A DNA stretch of 64,000 nt from Istiophorus platypterus (lineage: Eukaryota > Chordata > Actinopteri > Istiophoriformes > Istiophoridae): positions 23,655,501 through 23,719,500 of the forward strand of contig CM029120.1 of assembly GCA_016859345.1 (NCBI GenBank), written 5' to 3'. The notes below the pieces were generated by a model that did no database searches, was not told the DNA's origin, and was given only the letters and a program-made list of their open reading frames with translations. Position 1 is the first letter of the stretch. Each line of letters starts with the position of its first letter. A program made the position numbers and the translations under genes. This document shows positions 11,985-24,430 of the stretch, piece after piece.

Positions 11985-12064
11985 CATCCGTCCGTCCGTC
12001 GGTCCGTCCGTCCGTCCGTCCGTCCATCCATCCATCCATCTATCTATCTATCTATCTATCCATC
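11919..12064. repeat. Compound tetranucleotide array (ATCT / CTGT / CGTC / CATC / TATC)
   Basis: About 145 bp of ordered tetranucleotide blocks: ATCT-type units, then about 12 CTGT units, a block of CCGT/CGTC units, then CATC, then TATC. Neighbouring blocks differ by one base, so the array looks like one repeat that changed by successive substitutions and expansions. It produces the long Ser/Pro/Val/Arg-rich frames (11685-12191 and 11828-12109), which are not genes. Confidence 0.95.
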
Positions 12065-12544
12065 TTCTGTATATGTTTACATACACTTGTTGCTATCTTT
12101 CTTCTCTGAATTAAATGATGGGGCACACAGGATGAATCTAACAGGAAATATTTATTTGTTAATCAGTTTGTCATTTAGTGTGGGATCGTAACCTATAATT
12201 CACTTATGTGAATGGGATTGATTAATAATAATGTGTCATTTTAATTTGAACCCCTGACAGTGCATTTTTTTCCAGTGAACAGTCTAAATGCTTTAGGATG
12301 TAGATTGGTTACCAGCTTGTAATCCCTCTCTACATTAGACTCTCTTACAGTTTTGCATATTGACAGTGCAAACAATTTGCTTTATATATTGTCAGTTTAA
12401 GGGATTTTTCTTGTCCATTTTATGGGTTCAAGGGTCACATTCTCAGTGTTTATGCTCATCCTAGTCATTATTTTTTTCTATTTTAATATGAAAGCTTAAA
12501 TTATAGTCTTCAGATCTGCATATTATAGCAGTCCACACATGACT
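12065..12544. other. Unique AT-rich DNA
   Basis: No supported feature. Confidence 0.4.
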
Positions 12545-12752
12545 AGATTGACCTCTTAAGGGGCCTGGAGCAAAATTTTGTTCTGGGCCCCATTGACCAT
12601 TCATCATACAACCATCAATGGGGGATGACATAACTTTGGGGTTCAGTATCTTGCCCACTTCAACATGCAGACTGGGGGAGCCAGGGATTCAACCACCACC
12701 CTTCTTGTTGGTGGGCAACCATGCTACCAGCTGAGCCACAACTGCAGCCGAG
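12545..12752 (-). mobile_element. tRNA-derived SINE, copy 2
   Basis: Same family and orientation as the copy at 10.9-11.1 kb. On the minus strand an A box TGGCTCAGCTGG lies at 12738-12727 and a B box GGTTGAATCCC at 12694-12684. The following body contains the reverse of TTCAGTATCTTGCCC and CAACATGCAGACTGGGGGAG. The tail toward 12550 has diverged. Confidence 0.8.
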
Positions 12753-13048
12753 AATTTATGTAACACAGACACTGTAGTATAAACAGAACTCTAGAACATG
12801 CATATCTGCTGTTCATGGTGTGTACATTCTAAAAAGGTGTTGAAATTACAGTGAATATACACTGGAAAGTGACAACATTGAGTTTAATCAAAAAAGCTAC
12901 CCAAATATTTGATTTTTGAGCGAGCTCTTGTTTGGCACTGTTGTCCCACAGAGCAATGCACAAAGGAAATGAAGGAGCCTCTCAAAAACATTGAAACATG
13001 GGTTTGTATTTCTCAGTATGAATGTTTGAAAATTTCACTGGTGTGTGA

Positions 13049-13053
<5 letters not shown>
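12753..13053. other. Unique DNA
   Basis: No supported feature. It contains the start of a 69-codon frame that runs into the GT tract. Confidence 0.4.

Positions 13054-13098
<45 letters not shown>
13054..13098. repeat. (GT)n microsatellite fused to a SINE tail
   Basis: About 22 GT units run almost directly into SINE tail sequence, occupying the place where the tRNA-like head would be expected. Confidence 0.93.
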
Positions 13099-13100
<2 letters not shown>

Positions 13101-13232
13101 TTGTTTGTATATATATAGAAAAGCACTGTATGAAAGTTTGTGCGAATGTATGAATGTAGCAGTAGTGTAAAGCGCTTTAAGTGGTTGATAAGACTAGAAA
13201 AGTGCTATGTGAGTGTAGTCCATTTAACTCAC
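13099..13232 (+). mobile_element. SINE tail fragment, copy 3
   Basis: Contains AGAAAAGCACTGTATGAAAG near 13118, then GTAGTGTAAAGCGCTTTAAG and AGAAAAGTGCTATGTGAGTG, ending at GTCCATTTAAC. This matches the tail of the copy at 23.4-23.7 kb in the same order. The head with A and B boxes is absent. Confidence 0.72.
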
Positions 13233-13899
13233 ATACTCATTTGTACATTGATTACCGGTGGCTCTAATCACTCCTGCTTTCACTGTTGTTCTTGAAGTGA
13301 TCCCTTTCATTATAAAAGATGGGGGTCCAAAGTCATGCAGGTGCAGCACCTAAATATGATTCTCCAGCACTCTCAGTCAACTAAGTCAAGTGGATTAATT
13401 TTTTTGTGACAAATTGCCAGTGTGAATTACTCAAAATCTGTTTTTTTTTAATCTACAGTGTCAGATACGATGTTTTAAATAAAAATCTAACCCTTAACTA
13501 CTGAGATGTCTGTATCATCAGGCAGTTATTTTCAGACAGTTGAATTCTGCATCATTTTTTTAAATCTTGACAAAAATTTCCATATGGATTTTGAGATAAT
13601 CTGCAAATCTTGTGTTTTCTTTGGGTTGACATACCTGCTCTCTGCTGTCAGAAAAAGCTACTTACTTCCTCTGAGTACCTTAAATATTTATAATGCAGCA
13701 AGGTTTAATAAACGTTTGAAAACTTCCACTGTACTGCAACTCGTTTTACCCACCACTTTATCCAACATCAAAACACAACTAAACTCCTTCCTCTGACTGT
13801 TGAAGTCCAACATCCCCACTTTACCCCTCTGATATTCCAATTCTGGAATCCACACTTCTATTTTCACATCTGCATCTAAAAGCAGAGTATGTTAAGCAG
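13233..13899. other. Unique DNA
   Basis: A 96-codon plus frame at 13506-13796 has no recognisable motif. Nothing else supported. Confidence 0.35.
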
Positions 13900-14342
13900 T
13901 TGGTAAGGGCATGTTGCGGGCTGTATTTAGAGCAGCTGAGCAGACTGCCCCCCCACCCCTTTGTTCTGAGCTTGATGAAGAGGAAACCCTGCTAGGCTGT
14001 GACGAGTTCTCATCATCACCCTGCATCTCCGCCAAGCTGCTCAGCCCTGCGCAGAGCTGGGTTGGAGGCGGGCTGCTGATTGACAGGATAAGAAGATGCC
14101 TCAACGGAGGGAGAGATCTCTATCCTCTGCTAAATGTGCCTCAGTCGCTGCTCAGCTTGGAAGGCAAAGGACTTCTGGGAGGAGTGGAAGCAGTTTGGTT
14201 CCCTGCATCAGACGTTACTGAGGGAAGGGTCGAAGACATGCTGAGCTTTACCAACTTTTTCACCAATACATGTATACCCAGCAGAAATTTCATATGTACT
14301 TTGAATGTTTTGAAGCTATGTCAGAGGGTTTTTAAGTTCTGA
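13900..14342 (+). other. GC-rich island with an unrecognised 143-codon ORF
   Basis: Clearly richer in GC than its surroundings and free of repeats. The plus frame at 13911-14342 encodes 143 residues, with an acidic stretch (LDEEETLLGCDEF) and no low-complexity run, but no domain I recognise. The minus strand is open for 70 codons over 13892-14104. There is no promoter, splice or Kozak evidence. It could be an exon piece, a regulatory element or a chance frame favoured by GC content; I rate the last two as likelier. Confidence 0.2.
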
Positions 14343-14389
14343 TTTTAGGGAAGGATTAAGGTTTATAGAAAAAGGGCCATAGCTATCAT
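14343..14389. other. Short spacer
   Basis: AT-rich DNA between the ORF island and a repeat. Confidence 0.3.
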
Positions 14390-14710
14390 TCCCAACCAGT
14401 GGGGGAAGAATTATTTAGATCCATGTATAGTAATTAAAGTACTTAGTCCAGAGAAATAGCCTTGTGAATCTTAGACTATTATACCATATTATATTATATA
14501 TTATATCATTAATATTACATTTTTATTTTAGATAAACAGTAATGGATAGTATAAATATAAATATAAATATAAATAAGATTACCTTTAGATTAGGAAAAAA
14601 GATGGGAAAAAGGAACCACAGTGCTCATTAAGGAATAGTGTAAAAATACACCATTACAAGTCAGTCATGAACTGAAAGTATTACTTGTGTAAAACTATTT
14701 AAGCATTGCA
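14390..14710 (-). repeat. Degenerate copy of the ACTTTTACTTA-type teleost repeat
   Basis: It begins with a GTGGGGGAAGAATTATTTAG end near 14399, similar to the inverted piece at 4727. It ends with GTGTAAAAATACACCATTAC and AAGTATTACTTGTG near 14638-14690. The middle holds a short ATAAAT pentuple run (about 14551-14576). The match is partial and from memory. Confidence 0.4.
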
Positions 14711-15930
<1,220 letters not shown>

Positions 15931-16110
15931 GGTAACAAGTTAATTATGCATGCCTATAGCACCCTAGTGATTCAAGATTATTCCATCAATTAGGGAGAAG
16001 CTGTGCAACATTAAAGATAGAATGAAGTGAGAGGATGGAGAGGAAGAGAAAGTGAGAAAGGAAGAGAGCTGGCTGGGAAGCGGTGAATTGAGACTTCACA
16101 GGCTGTTTTG
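15931..16110. other. Candidate conserved non-coding block beside the AT tract
   Basis: Starts with AGTTAATTATGCATGCC near 15939, a composite homeodomain/POU-type site. A balanced stretch with TTCAAGATTATTCCATC and a GA-rich run at about 16030-16075 follow. The 12-mer TTAATTATGCAT recurs at 16628. Function is inferred. Confidence 0.25.
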
Positions 16111-16539
16111 AGGTACAGTTTGCATGGTGACTGACCCTGCAGTCTGCGGCAAGTGTGTTAAAAAAACATTGACACTTTACAACAAACTGGTTTTACATTC
16201 CAGCAAACAGCAGGTCAAATGATAAAGATAGCACTCTTATACAAAGTGGAAAAACAGAAAAAGAGGACAGAAATATAAACTGCACATTTGATGAATTACT
16301 TGTAAACATGTAAATGAATTGAATAAAATTATTTATTCGATCCTATAATCCTCACTCAGTGTCCTCTGCTCTGATCAGTTTTTATCTTTATTTCATAATA
16401 AGTGATTTCTCAAAATCTTTGGAGGCAGCCCAATTGCATACATGAAAATTTGGTACTTTCATCAGAAGTGTTGCTCTAAATTATTAATATTTAATGGAAA
16501 GTATATGAAGAAATATTGTGCTTTTTTAAAAGCATGCTG
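16111..16539. other. Unique DNA
   Basis: No supported feature. Confidence 0.4.
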
Positions 16540-16704
16540 GTATTATGTGACTTATTGCATGGCGCCTGGAAAATAATTGTGCACTCAAGATGTGCTGAGA
16601 TATATTTAGAGCTGTTAATATGCAGCATTAATTATGCATATGTATGTTAAACTAATTAAATCAATCAGCTGTAGACACAACTGAAGAAGAAAGCCATAAA
16701 ACAA
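16540..16704. other. Candidate conserved non-coding block with octamer-like sites
   Basis: Contains GCATTAATTATGCATATG at about 16625-16642 and AACTAATTAAATCAATCAGC at about 16650-16669. It shares TTAATTATGCAT with the block at 15940. No coding signal. Confidence 0.28.
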
Positions 16705-16731
16705 TGTGTGTGTTTGTGTGTGTGTGTGTGT
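16705..16731. repeat. Short (TG)n repeat
   Basis: About 13 TG units with one TT interruption. Confidence 0.85.
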
Positions 16732-17079
16732 TTTGTGTTTTGTTTTGAGATGCCATGATTTTGTTAGACATTCTGATTTGAATTATCAACCTTACAGACA
16801 CTATTCAGGATATAATATTCTTATATTAATTTATATTTTCATTTTTTACAAATATATGAAATCACTGTTATGGATGATCATGACAATTGTTTTTTCCTTC
16901 TTTTGTGTTGTTTTTTGAGATTTTCCAGCTAAATTCATTCTTTTCATTAGCGCCATTCAACAACAAAGTATTTTCTTTTAAGGAAAATCCACATTTGATA
17001 AATTATTTAGGTCTGCTGGGATTATCAGTGTGATGTGGAGTATGTGTGTAAGCATGTGTGTGTGTGTGTATGTGCTGCA
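16732..17079. other. Unique AT-rich DNA with a short GT run
   Basis: A brief GT run lies at about 17055-17069. Nothing else. Confidence 0.4.
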
Positions 17080-17310
17080 GGCAGGAGTTGCATTCAGCTC
17101 TTCTTCTGATGGTAAATAAGGAGATGCCCGCAACGACGGCTTGACGCCCAAATAATTGGTAACTTCCTTGGTACAAATTTATTGTTATTCATATCTGGCC
17201 TTTGTTGGCCTTGTTTACACTCATTCGGGACTCAATTGTCCTGAAAGTTGTCTTTGAGTGATTTAAATTACTTCAGAATTACGATGTATGACGGTAATTA
17301 CATTGGAAAA
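17080..17310. other. Candidate conserved non-coding block
   Basis: A mixed-composition stretch with several CpGs at 17125-17160. It contains AAATTTATTGTTATTC (17176), CCAAATAATTGG (a perfect 12-bp palindrome at about 17148-17159), GTTTACACTCA, and TTAAATTACTTC. No repeats or coding signal. Confidence 0.28.
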
Positions 17311-17739
17311 AGCATTCTTCCATAGGTAGCTACAATATGATGAATGTAGAGCCAAAACAACCAACATCTGCTGCTACCTTTATTTTTTATACTACATATC
17401 TAATACATTTTTAAACGGATAATTAATTCATACAAATGAAAATCGATTCTTATCTCAAACAGCAATTTGAGCAATTACACTTTGCTAAGAATTTTCTGGG
17501 ACTTTGTAAAATTGCAGTTAAAGTTCAACTTTTCAACTCAGTTATTAACAGAGATAAAGGCAGAAGAAAACAATTTTCATTTAAGTTCAGTTTCACAATC
17601 ACTCGCTAATACTTCAAATTTGCAGTATAGCTCTAATGTGAAAGAAACACTCAAATAAACTGAGAGTCAAAAGGGAGGTGAGGACTACTTTCCCTTTTCA
17701 CTGTCTGTGCAGCTGAGGTGAGGAAGGGGATGAGGTAGG
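17311..17739. other. Unique DNA
   Basis: AT-rich to 17660, then G-rich short runs at about 17670-17755. No supported feature. Confidence 0.4.
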
Positions 17740-18460
17740 GGATATGAAGGGGGGTAAGCTGCCATCTTCCCTGCTAGCATCCTCCTGCTCACTTCAACCG
17801 TTTCCCCACTGGTGGCCACGCCTCTGCTGCTACCAGGCCATAGGTGCCAGTGGGTGGGCGAGGCAGGGAGTTACACAGGAAACAGGAAACGGGGGGTGCA
17901 CAGGCCATGACGTGTTAGAGCTGCCACAGTCACTCTGAGAGAATGACAGAGTGAGGGAATTGGAAGCTTGAGTTGCTTGCCCCAGTGGGCTTAGTGTCCC
18001 AATTACCTCCCCGTAAACAAAAGAGGAAGTTTTGCCATATCGGGGGCACAGTTCTGCTCTCCTTCTCCTCCTCCCAGTGCTCACATCCCCACCACCACCA
18101 CTGTCACCAGTTAGAGCTTGCTCTCTCCCTCTCTTGCCTTCAGATAAGAGTTGTTCAAACGTGCTGCAACCCCCACTATGATAGCACAAGGTGTCACCTA
18201 TGAAAGGCGGCATCCCCACTGAATATGCTCACGTCGATGAAAGGTCGGCAGAACTGGGGTTCACACACGAAGCCCTGTTTCTTGTCTCTGTGCCTCCTCT
18301 TCTTATTTGTTTGAAGCTGACAGCTGCCTGTGCCTTCAAGGCCTGCACTGAGTGTCATCTGAGCAGTATGGGAGCCACACAACCTGGGCATTGCTCACAC
18401 ATGTTCCTGAAAGTCAAATCGAGTTTCTTTTTGATTTTTTTTTTCTTTTTTTTATGAATG
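17740..18460. other. GC-rich unique island, open on both strands
   Basis: Balanced to GC-rich with overlapping frames on both strands, the longest 129 codons at 17830-18219 (minus). None resembles a protein I know, and openness on both strands argues for composition rather than coding. GTGTCCCAATTACCTCC near 17995 and CCCGTAAACAAAAGAGG near 18009 (forkhead-type core) would fit a regulatory element. A T run at 18428-18452 closes it. Confidence 0.22.
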
Positions 18461-19929
18461 GAATGAAGAAAATGTTTTTTGGAGATATATCAGAATTGCT
18501 ACTTTAGCCTCTAAACAAATGCCTGACTCAAATCGGACTGAGCTATTATTTAGAAGGTCGTCCTTGACCTATGTAGAACCGAGAAATGTTGGAACCAAAC
18601 CTGAGGCACAGACAGAACTGCCACTGATCTCACAGCTGATTGCTGATTGCATACAAGTTGACATTAATTTAAAATTTGTCAAAATAAAACTTTGTGTCTT
18701 ACCCAATGAAGTTAGTAGCCTCTCCTATGCCTGATTGAGAAAATATGTTTTCAGTGTCCTTAATAATATGGAAGAACCCCGGGCACAAACTGAATTGATA
18801 TTGTCAATATACAGTGTTTTAAACCTTCCTATTTCCCATTAAACCCATACATCTCAAATAACAACATCTGATGCTGACATATGGGTACAAATTTAAGCTG
18901 TTCAATGTGCCACATCTGACTAGCTCATTAGCTTGCTGGCCTGCAAAATAACATTAACGTTACATTTTGTCAGGCTGATTGTTTGCTGGCTTGCTGAATG
19001 AGGTAACAAAGGAGCAGGACAAGACGTGTCTGCGACTGTAGATGAGCTTCATTAGCTAAAAATGCATAGCTTGTCATTCAAAGCCAGTGGCTCTCTTTGT
19101 GTTGTGTTGTAGATTTTAGAATTGAGGTGGTAACTGTTTTAACCAAATACATTTGATTGACTATGATGAAAGAATAACTGTCTACAGAGTCAATGGCATT
19201 TAGACTGGTAAATGCTTTGTTGTGAAATTGAAAAGTATATAAAAAAGGAGAATGCAAATACAGAGCAGATATGTATGCTGTAGCAGAAAAACATGCAATT
19301 TCATTTCAGTCTCAATATCTGCGTCAGTGAGATGTTCAGGTTTGTATTCCACCCTCACACCTTCCCAGCAGTCAAAATGGAGGTGTAACTGCTTTCTTGT
19401 GCTTTAGTGTCACATGATTGTTTCTATTCATGTCTACTTGTCTGAGCAGCTCAGATAAATTAACAAACCAACTTGATGTGTCAGTCTAAAGAATAATTTC
19501 TCTGTTCTCCATTAAAATAGCTGGACTACAGATCCTCCCTTTGCATTTTGCTGCCTGTCTCCTTCCATCCACATTCCACAACTCATCTGTCACTCCTGCT
19601 ATTTTTCACATGCCTTGGAGCAACAACACAACCTCCCTCCCCCTGTCTTTGAAGGAGTAAACCAAACTGGTGAGCTTAACGCATTTCTAATGAGCCATTG
19701 CCAGTTAGAGTGTGGAGATTAGTCATCATACAACCGCAGCGAGACTCACATTCACCAAGATGAACCATGTACCATTTCTTCTGCACCATCAACATCTCTT
19801 CAGAAGCACCAAAAATGAAAAATCTTTTTTAATTTTGAATGATTAGCCCAATTTTTATTGATGTCCTAAAAAAATCCAAAAATCAGTGTTTCTTTGGCTG
19901 CTGGGTTAATAAAGGAGCAGTTCAAGGGA
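18461..19929. other. Unique DNA, nothing recognised
   Basis: No transposon, microsatellite or credible frame. A stretch at 18910-19000 has repeated GCTTGCTGGC motifs that may be an old repeat. Confidence 0.35.
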
Positions 19930-20440
19930 TTTAGGAGGGAATTTCTTCTTGTTGGAGGAGGCAGTTCTTCAATTACTATTAGACAGATGGCATTGTCTTA
20001 AAATAAGCTGTCATATTCATATAAATAAGCCAGGATGGCATCATCCATTCAGAAGTGACAGATAAGAGAAGAACACTAAGTGCCTGGCAGGTGTTAAGAA
20101 GGCCTTTCTAAGTCAGTGCTGAATACAGAGGAGATCTTCTCTCTGTTATTTCTGCAGTCTTGCAGTCTCATTAGCAATTAGCTTTTGATTTGCAGAGCTG
20201 CTATATTCAAGGAAGGGTCAAGATGTTTCCAGAGAATGGATGAAGCACTGCTCCTATTTCTGAACCTAAATAATTAAATAATGTGAGTATTGCAGAATTC
20301 AAAGTGGCTCGGTGGGGAGTGAAAGTTTGTTTTTATTGCTAGGAAGAGGCTACTAATTTCCAGCCTTGAAGCAAAACTGTTAAACGGCACTACCTCAGCA
20401 CCTTATCATTCCTCAGAGGTTACAAGTTATTAGCCAAGGT
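19930..20440. other. Non-repetitive block, regulatory candidate
   Basis: Balanced composition over 500 bp with motifs such as TCATTAGCAATTAGC (20168) and CTAAATAATTAAATAATG (20265). No coding or repeat signal. Inferred candidate only. Confidence 0.22.
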
Positions 20441-21689
20441 TTCACTGAGAACATGACTACAGCGTCCTCAGTCAAACATTATTTATATTTTTTTAGGGCT
20501 TTTTCTTTAGGTTATGAAGATATTTTCAATTTGGATATGAGTTGGATTGATCATTGTCCTGTTACCTACCTACCCTATCCCCTAACTGAAATTAATTTGT
20601 TGATAAAAAAAAATAGCCTCTATATTTATCATCTAAGTACTGTACATACTATAAAACAATTTGGGGACAAATTTGTGATTTGTTATTTTAGGCTAAATAA
20701 TTATTTCTTTTTTTGTTTGTTTCCTTTCCTTTCAATCATCTTTCCACCGCTCAGATTTATCTCACCACCCCTTGGGGGTCCCCACACCCAGGTTGTGGGT
20801 TACAAAGGTGAAAAGGATATAAGCAAAAACAGATTATACCAACAATGGTGTGTTTTACATTTTTGTCCTATTAACCAAAACTGAAAACTATTTATCCACA
20901 AATTCCTCAAAACCCAACAACATGAACATAGCAGCCACCTTCATGACCACAGCTGCAATGTATTTGTGAGTGAATATTCACAGCAATGTTCCTTTTCTCC
21001 AAGTAGGCCATCTAAACCTCAAAATGAGCCAATGACCAATAAAATGAGGTATGACCAGTTGGAACTCTCCACCTATAGTGGATCACTCTTCCCACTGTCC
21101 AAACTGGCATGGCACTTTTAATTTGATTGGCATGTTCTATTTATTACCATACAACCAGGTGTTCCTCTGCTATTTTCTTCCAGATTAACCTATAAAAATA
21201 AAGAGGACAGGCTCAACTGCAGTAGTGGTGATGTCACGAATGCAGACTGCATACCCCATACTCTTCATGTTAAAGTGGAAAAGACTGAGAGGACGTGTGG
21301 AACGAGGCAATTTAAGGGCTGAAAGGCCTCTATGTTACCTTGATAGTTAATTTGTTTGGTGTGAAAAGGAAAGGGGACAGGGGAACTTAGAATTGTCAGC
21401 AAAGAAACTGTACATTTAGAACTGAAATCTGACATTCTAAAGATTTCTCTGTGTGCTGAATATCCTTAAAGATTTTGAAGCTCAATCAGGTATCAATTTT
21501 AGGAGAACAAACATATTTAGAAATCTTGATATGATTTTGAAAATAACATTTTAAGATATTTCCTTTTCTAAAATTCAAATTATTACTTGTCCTTTAATTA
21601 CAAAAAATCATCTGTTGTTATTGACTGATGAATCTCAGTAACCTTTTCTCCGACCAAATTGATTTGTAGCGTTTTGGAATGAAAGGCTT
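20441..21689. other. Unique DNA with a chance 143-codon ORF
   Basis: The plus frame at 20453-20884 is rich in Tyr, Phe and Leu, as AT-rich DNA gives, and crosses a CCACCCCTTGGGGGTCCCC stretch near 20763. No known motif. The rest is featureless. Confidence 0.35.
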
Positions 21690-22160
21690 ACTTTAGTTGT
21701 CTCGGCTGTGTGGAGGATGGAAGCAGGGTGAGAGCATTTTTTTTTTTGCCAGCAGATCTTACATGGCTTCTCTCGATGGCAGCGTATCACCATCTGAATC
21801 TTTCCATCCACATCAGGGGAGCAGAGCTGTGACTACTGGGATTAGGGTAATCACACATTCACCTAGGAGGCTGCACACATAGGCGATCCTGTGTGAGGCA
21901 TGACCTTATTTTCAATGTATTTTCATAGCCTCTCACCCCGAGCTAATGCTAATGCGCAGATTCACCATACTCTGCTTTATGGGTTGATACAAGGCTGAAG
22001 CTTGTTCAATTTCTCCCCGCATGATATATTTTTCTCTAAATGCTAATGTAGATAACATTCCTTTATAAAGATTAGTGATGAGGTGAATCCAGGTTATTAT
22101 TATTCCTTATTGATTTTCCTAATAAACCAATGCAGGAAGTGAGGAAGATGAGTTGCAGGT
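21690..22160. other. Non-repetitive block, regulatory candidate
   Basis: Contains GAGCTAATGCTAATGCGCAG (21940-21959) and, downstream, AAATGCTAATGTAG near 22037, so a GCTAATG core occurs three times within 110 bp. No coding signal. Confidence 0.25.
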
Positions 22161-23310
22161 TTTTTTAGTTTTGACAACATGGATATAAGTTGTGCAAAAG
22201 CAACTGCAACTTAATATGAAAAAAGGTCTTTAATGCTTTAAATATATTGTATCATTATGTTTTTTGTATGTAGAATATTTATTTTTTATCTATTTTTTTT
22301 TTTTATCCAAAGGATTAAAGAGACTTTGTCTGCTTATTCATAAGAGGGAAGTGGCTCTGGAGGGGTCTTGAAAACACAGCCTCAGTTTTTTTCTAAAATT
22401 TTGCAAAAGACTAAAACAGTACAACTGTATTCTTTGTAAAGAGAACTGTAAATATAAAAATGTATATATATGCATGTGTGTGTGTGTGTTTTCTTTTTCA
22501 ATACAGAAAACCTAAATTAACAATTAGCTGAGTAAACAATAAATTTAAAAATTAAAAAAAAAAAAAAATTGGACCTTTTCAACATCTGGTGTGTGGTTAA
22601 AAATTTCTGAGATGGGTGGGGAAGTGTTAGGGGGACCTGGACTAACCTTATCCCTAAACTCAGCATTTCTATAATCCTGGCCATGGACCACTTCAAGATT
22701 AACTGAATTCTTCACAAAGGTAAGTTTCAATTCAGTTTTTTCCTCTAGATATGTACACAGAAAATATAAAGGTAAGTTAAAGAGATTTAGAAATAGTTAA
22801 AACATTTCACCTCCACAAATAAAATATAGAAGTCTTGTTTGTGCGATTTCTGTTTTCTGCTTGTTTGTTATCAGAGTCTAATCCAGGTTCAAAGAAGGAG
22901 TAGGAAAAGAGAGAACCCCCCCCTTTCCTTTTTCCCCCTGAATCCTAATCAACACTCTGTGTTTCTAATTTATGAAATGTAATTCTGCCCTCCACTGGTA
23001 TGAAGAGGTTGCATAAATACACTCTCTCTCAGGAGCACACATTTCTTTCTCTACTTGACTAAACCATTGAGAAAAAGAAAGTGTGTGTATGATTTGTGTC
23101 TGAGTGAGACAAAGTGTGTGTTTAGGGAAAACAAGTTTGAGAAGCAGGTGATTTGTAATATGGGTCTACCGAAAATTATAGTTATGCAGTTGACTTTTTC
23201 AGTATTAAGCATGATTAGCTTGTTTTAATTTAGCTGTGATTCAGGAACACAATAAGCATTTATGTTACACCCAAATTAAATGGAGTCAATGAATCATGCC
23301 AGACATGTAT
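22161..23310. other. AT-rich unique DNA with homopolymer runs
   Basis: A-run at about 22554-22569, short TG run at about 22476-22490, C-rich stretch at 22917-22938. No supported gene. Confidence 0.4.
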
Positions 23311-23325
23311 GGGGGGGGGGGGGGG
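23311..23325. repeat. Poly-G run (15 G)
   Basis: Fifteen consecutive G. Length is unreliable in most sequencing chemistries, and such a run can form a quadruplex. Confidence 0.9.
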
Positions 23326-23394
23326 TTAGAACCAGCATAAGACCAGCATTTATTTTTTGTCAGTGAGTGTCCTTGCACAAAGAGATATACAAGT

Positions 23395-23690
23395 GTGTGT
23401 GTGCGTGTGTGTGCGTGTGTGTTTTATGCCTAACCGGAAGGTCGGTGGTTCGATCCCCGGCTGCTCCAGTCTGAATGTTGTGTTGACAAGTATCCTTGGG
23501 CAAGATACTGGACCTCGAATTGCCATTGATCTATCACTGGTGTTTGAATGTGTTTATGTTTAGAAAAGCATTGTATGAATATGTGTGTGAAAGGTTGAAT
23601 GTGACAGTAGTGTAAAGCACATTGAGTGGTTTATAAGACCAGAAAAGCACTATATAAGTACAGTTCCAACACCATTTAAACAGGGGTGAA
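23395..23690 (+). mobile_element. tRNA-derived SINE, copy 4, head replaced by GT tract
   Basis: The most readable copy of the family. A GT/GC dinucleotide tract (23395-23422) sits where the A box should be. It is followed by ACCGGAAGGTCGG and a perfect B box GGTTCGATCCC at 23447-23457. The body continues with CTGCTCCAGTCTGAATG, CCTTGGGCAAGATACTGG, GAAAAGCATTGTATGAA and GTAGTGTAAAGCAC, and ends in AGAAAAGCACTATATAAGTAC near 23640-23660. The tail order matches the fragment at 13.1 kb. Confidence 0.82.
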
Positions 23691-24269
23691 ATGCCCTAGA
23701 TTATGTTTTTTATTAACATTCTTAGGATATGTTGTTATGTTAAATATTTGACAAGTCACATAAATGTCATACATTCATTCTTAATGTAATAATAAAAATT
23801 TCACAGACAATGTATTAGTTTTCCACTAAATTATCCAATCTTGCAGCTAAATAGCCACAAGTAGTGTCAACAACAATATTTATTTATTTATTTATTCTTT
23901 TTGGTTAGAGTTTCACAGCAGTTCAGAGAAAGATCAGGATCTGGTTTAATACATATTTAATCAATTTATATTTAAACAATACCACAATTTTAAACATGCT
24001 GTTGTTGCCTGAACAGCAGATTGGTGTGACAGTTGTGCACTTTGCACACTCACCATCCACCTCTTTGTGAGTTCACTGCTTTTAAATGCAGGGCTTCATT
24101 CATTCAAAAAAATTATGTTGCCTCTGAACATAATCCAGCCAGAGATTACAGTTCCTTCATAAAAGTATTTGCTGTTGCTAATTTAGTTGTATACATTTTG
24201 TATCCCACTGAATGTTGCGAGGACCTCAGGGAGGACATGGTTACATCGCATTTTTAGTTACAGGTCAGA
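23691..24269. other. Unique AT-rich DNA
   Basis: A short TTTA run lies near 23878-23895. No supported feature. Confidence 0.4.
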
Positions 24270-24430
24270 ATAGCGATTCCCAATTTCAGCATTAAGAACT
24301 ACCAAGGTGTCGCAAGATAAATCTCAAGAGTTGCAAGATGATAAACCTTTTAGAAAAGAATGATAAATAGCATTTTTTTGGTCCACAATATGTTTTTCTG
24401 GGTTTCTCACAGCTATGCTTTTAAATTATA
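24270..24430 (+). repeat. Degenerate teleost repeat (GTCGCAAGATAAAT type)
   Basis: ATTCCCAATTTCAG, then GTCGCAAGATAAATCTCAAG and GTTGCAAGATGATAAA, resembling a common teleost non-coding repeat that carries tandem GTCGCAAGAT motifs. Recognition from memory; class unknown. Confidence 0.4.

Noticed and set aside
11938..12040. CRISPR-like regular repeats
   Set aside because: Units are 4 bp with no spacers, and the window is vertebrate.
11685..12191. 168-codon plus ORF
   Set aside because: Its centre is the tetranucleotide array translated as Ser/Val/Pro/Leu repeats, with no domain outside it.
20453..20884. 143-codon plus ORF
   Set aside because: AT-driven Tyr/Phe/Ile-rich composition, no motif, no splice support.
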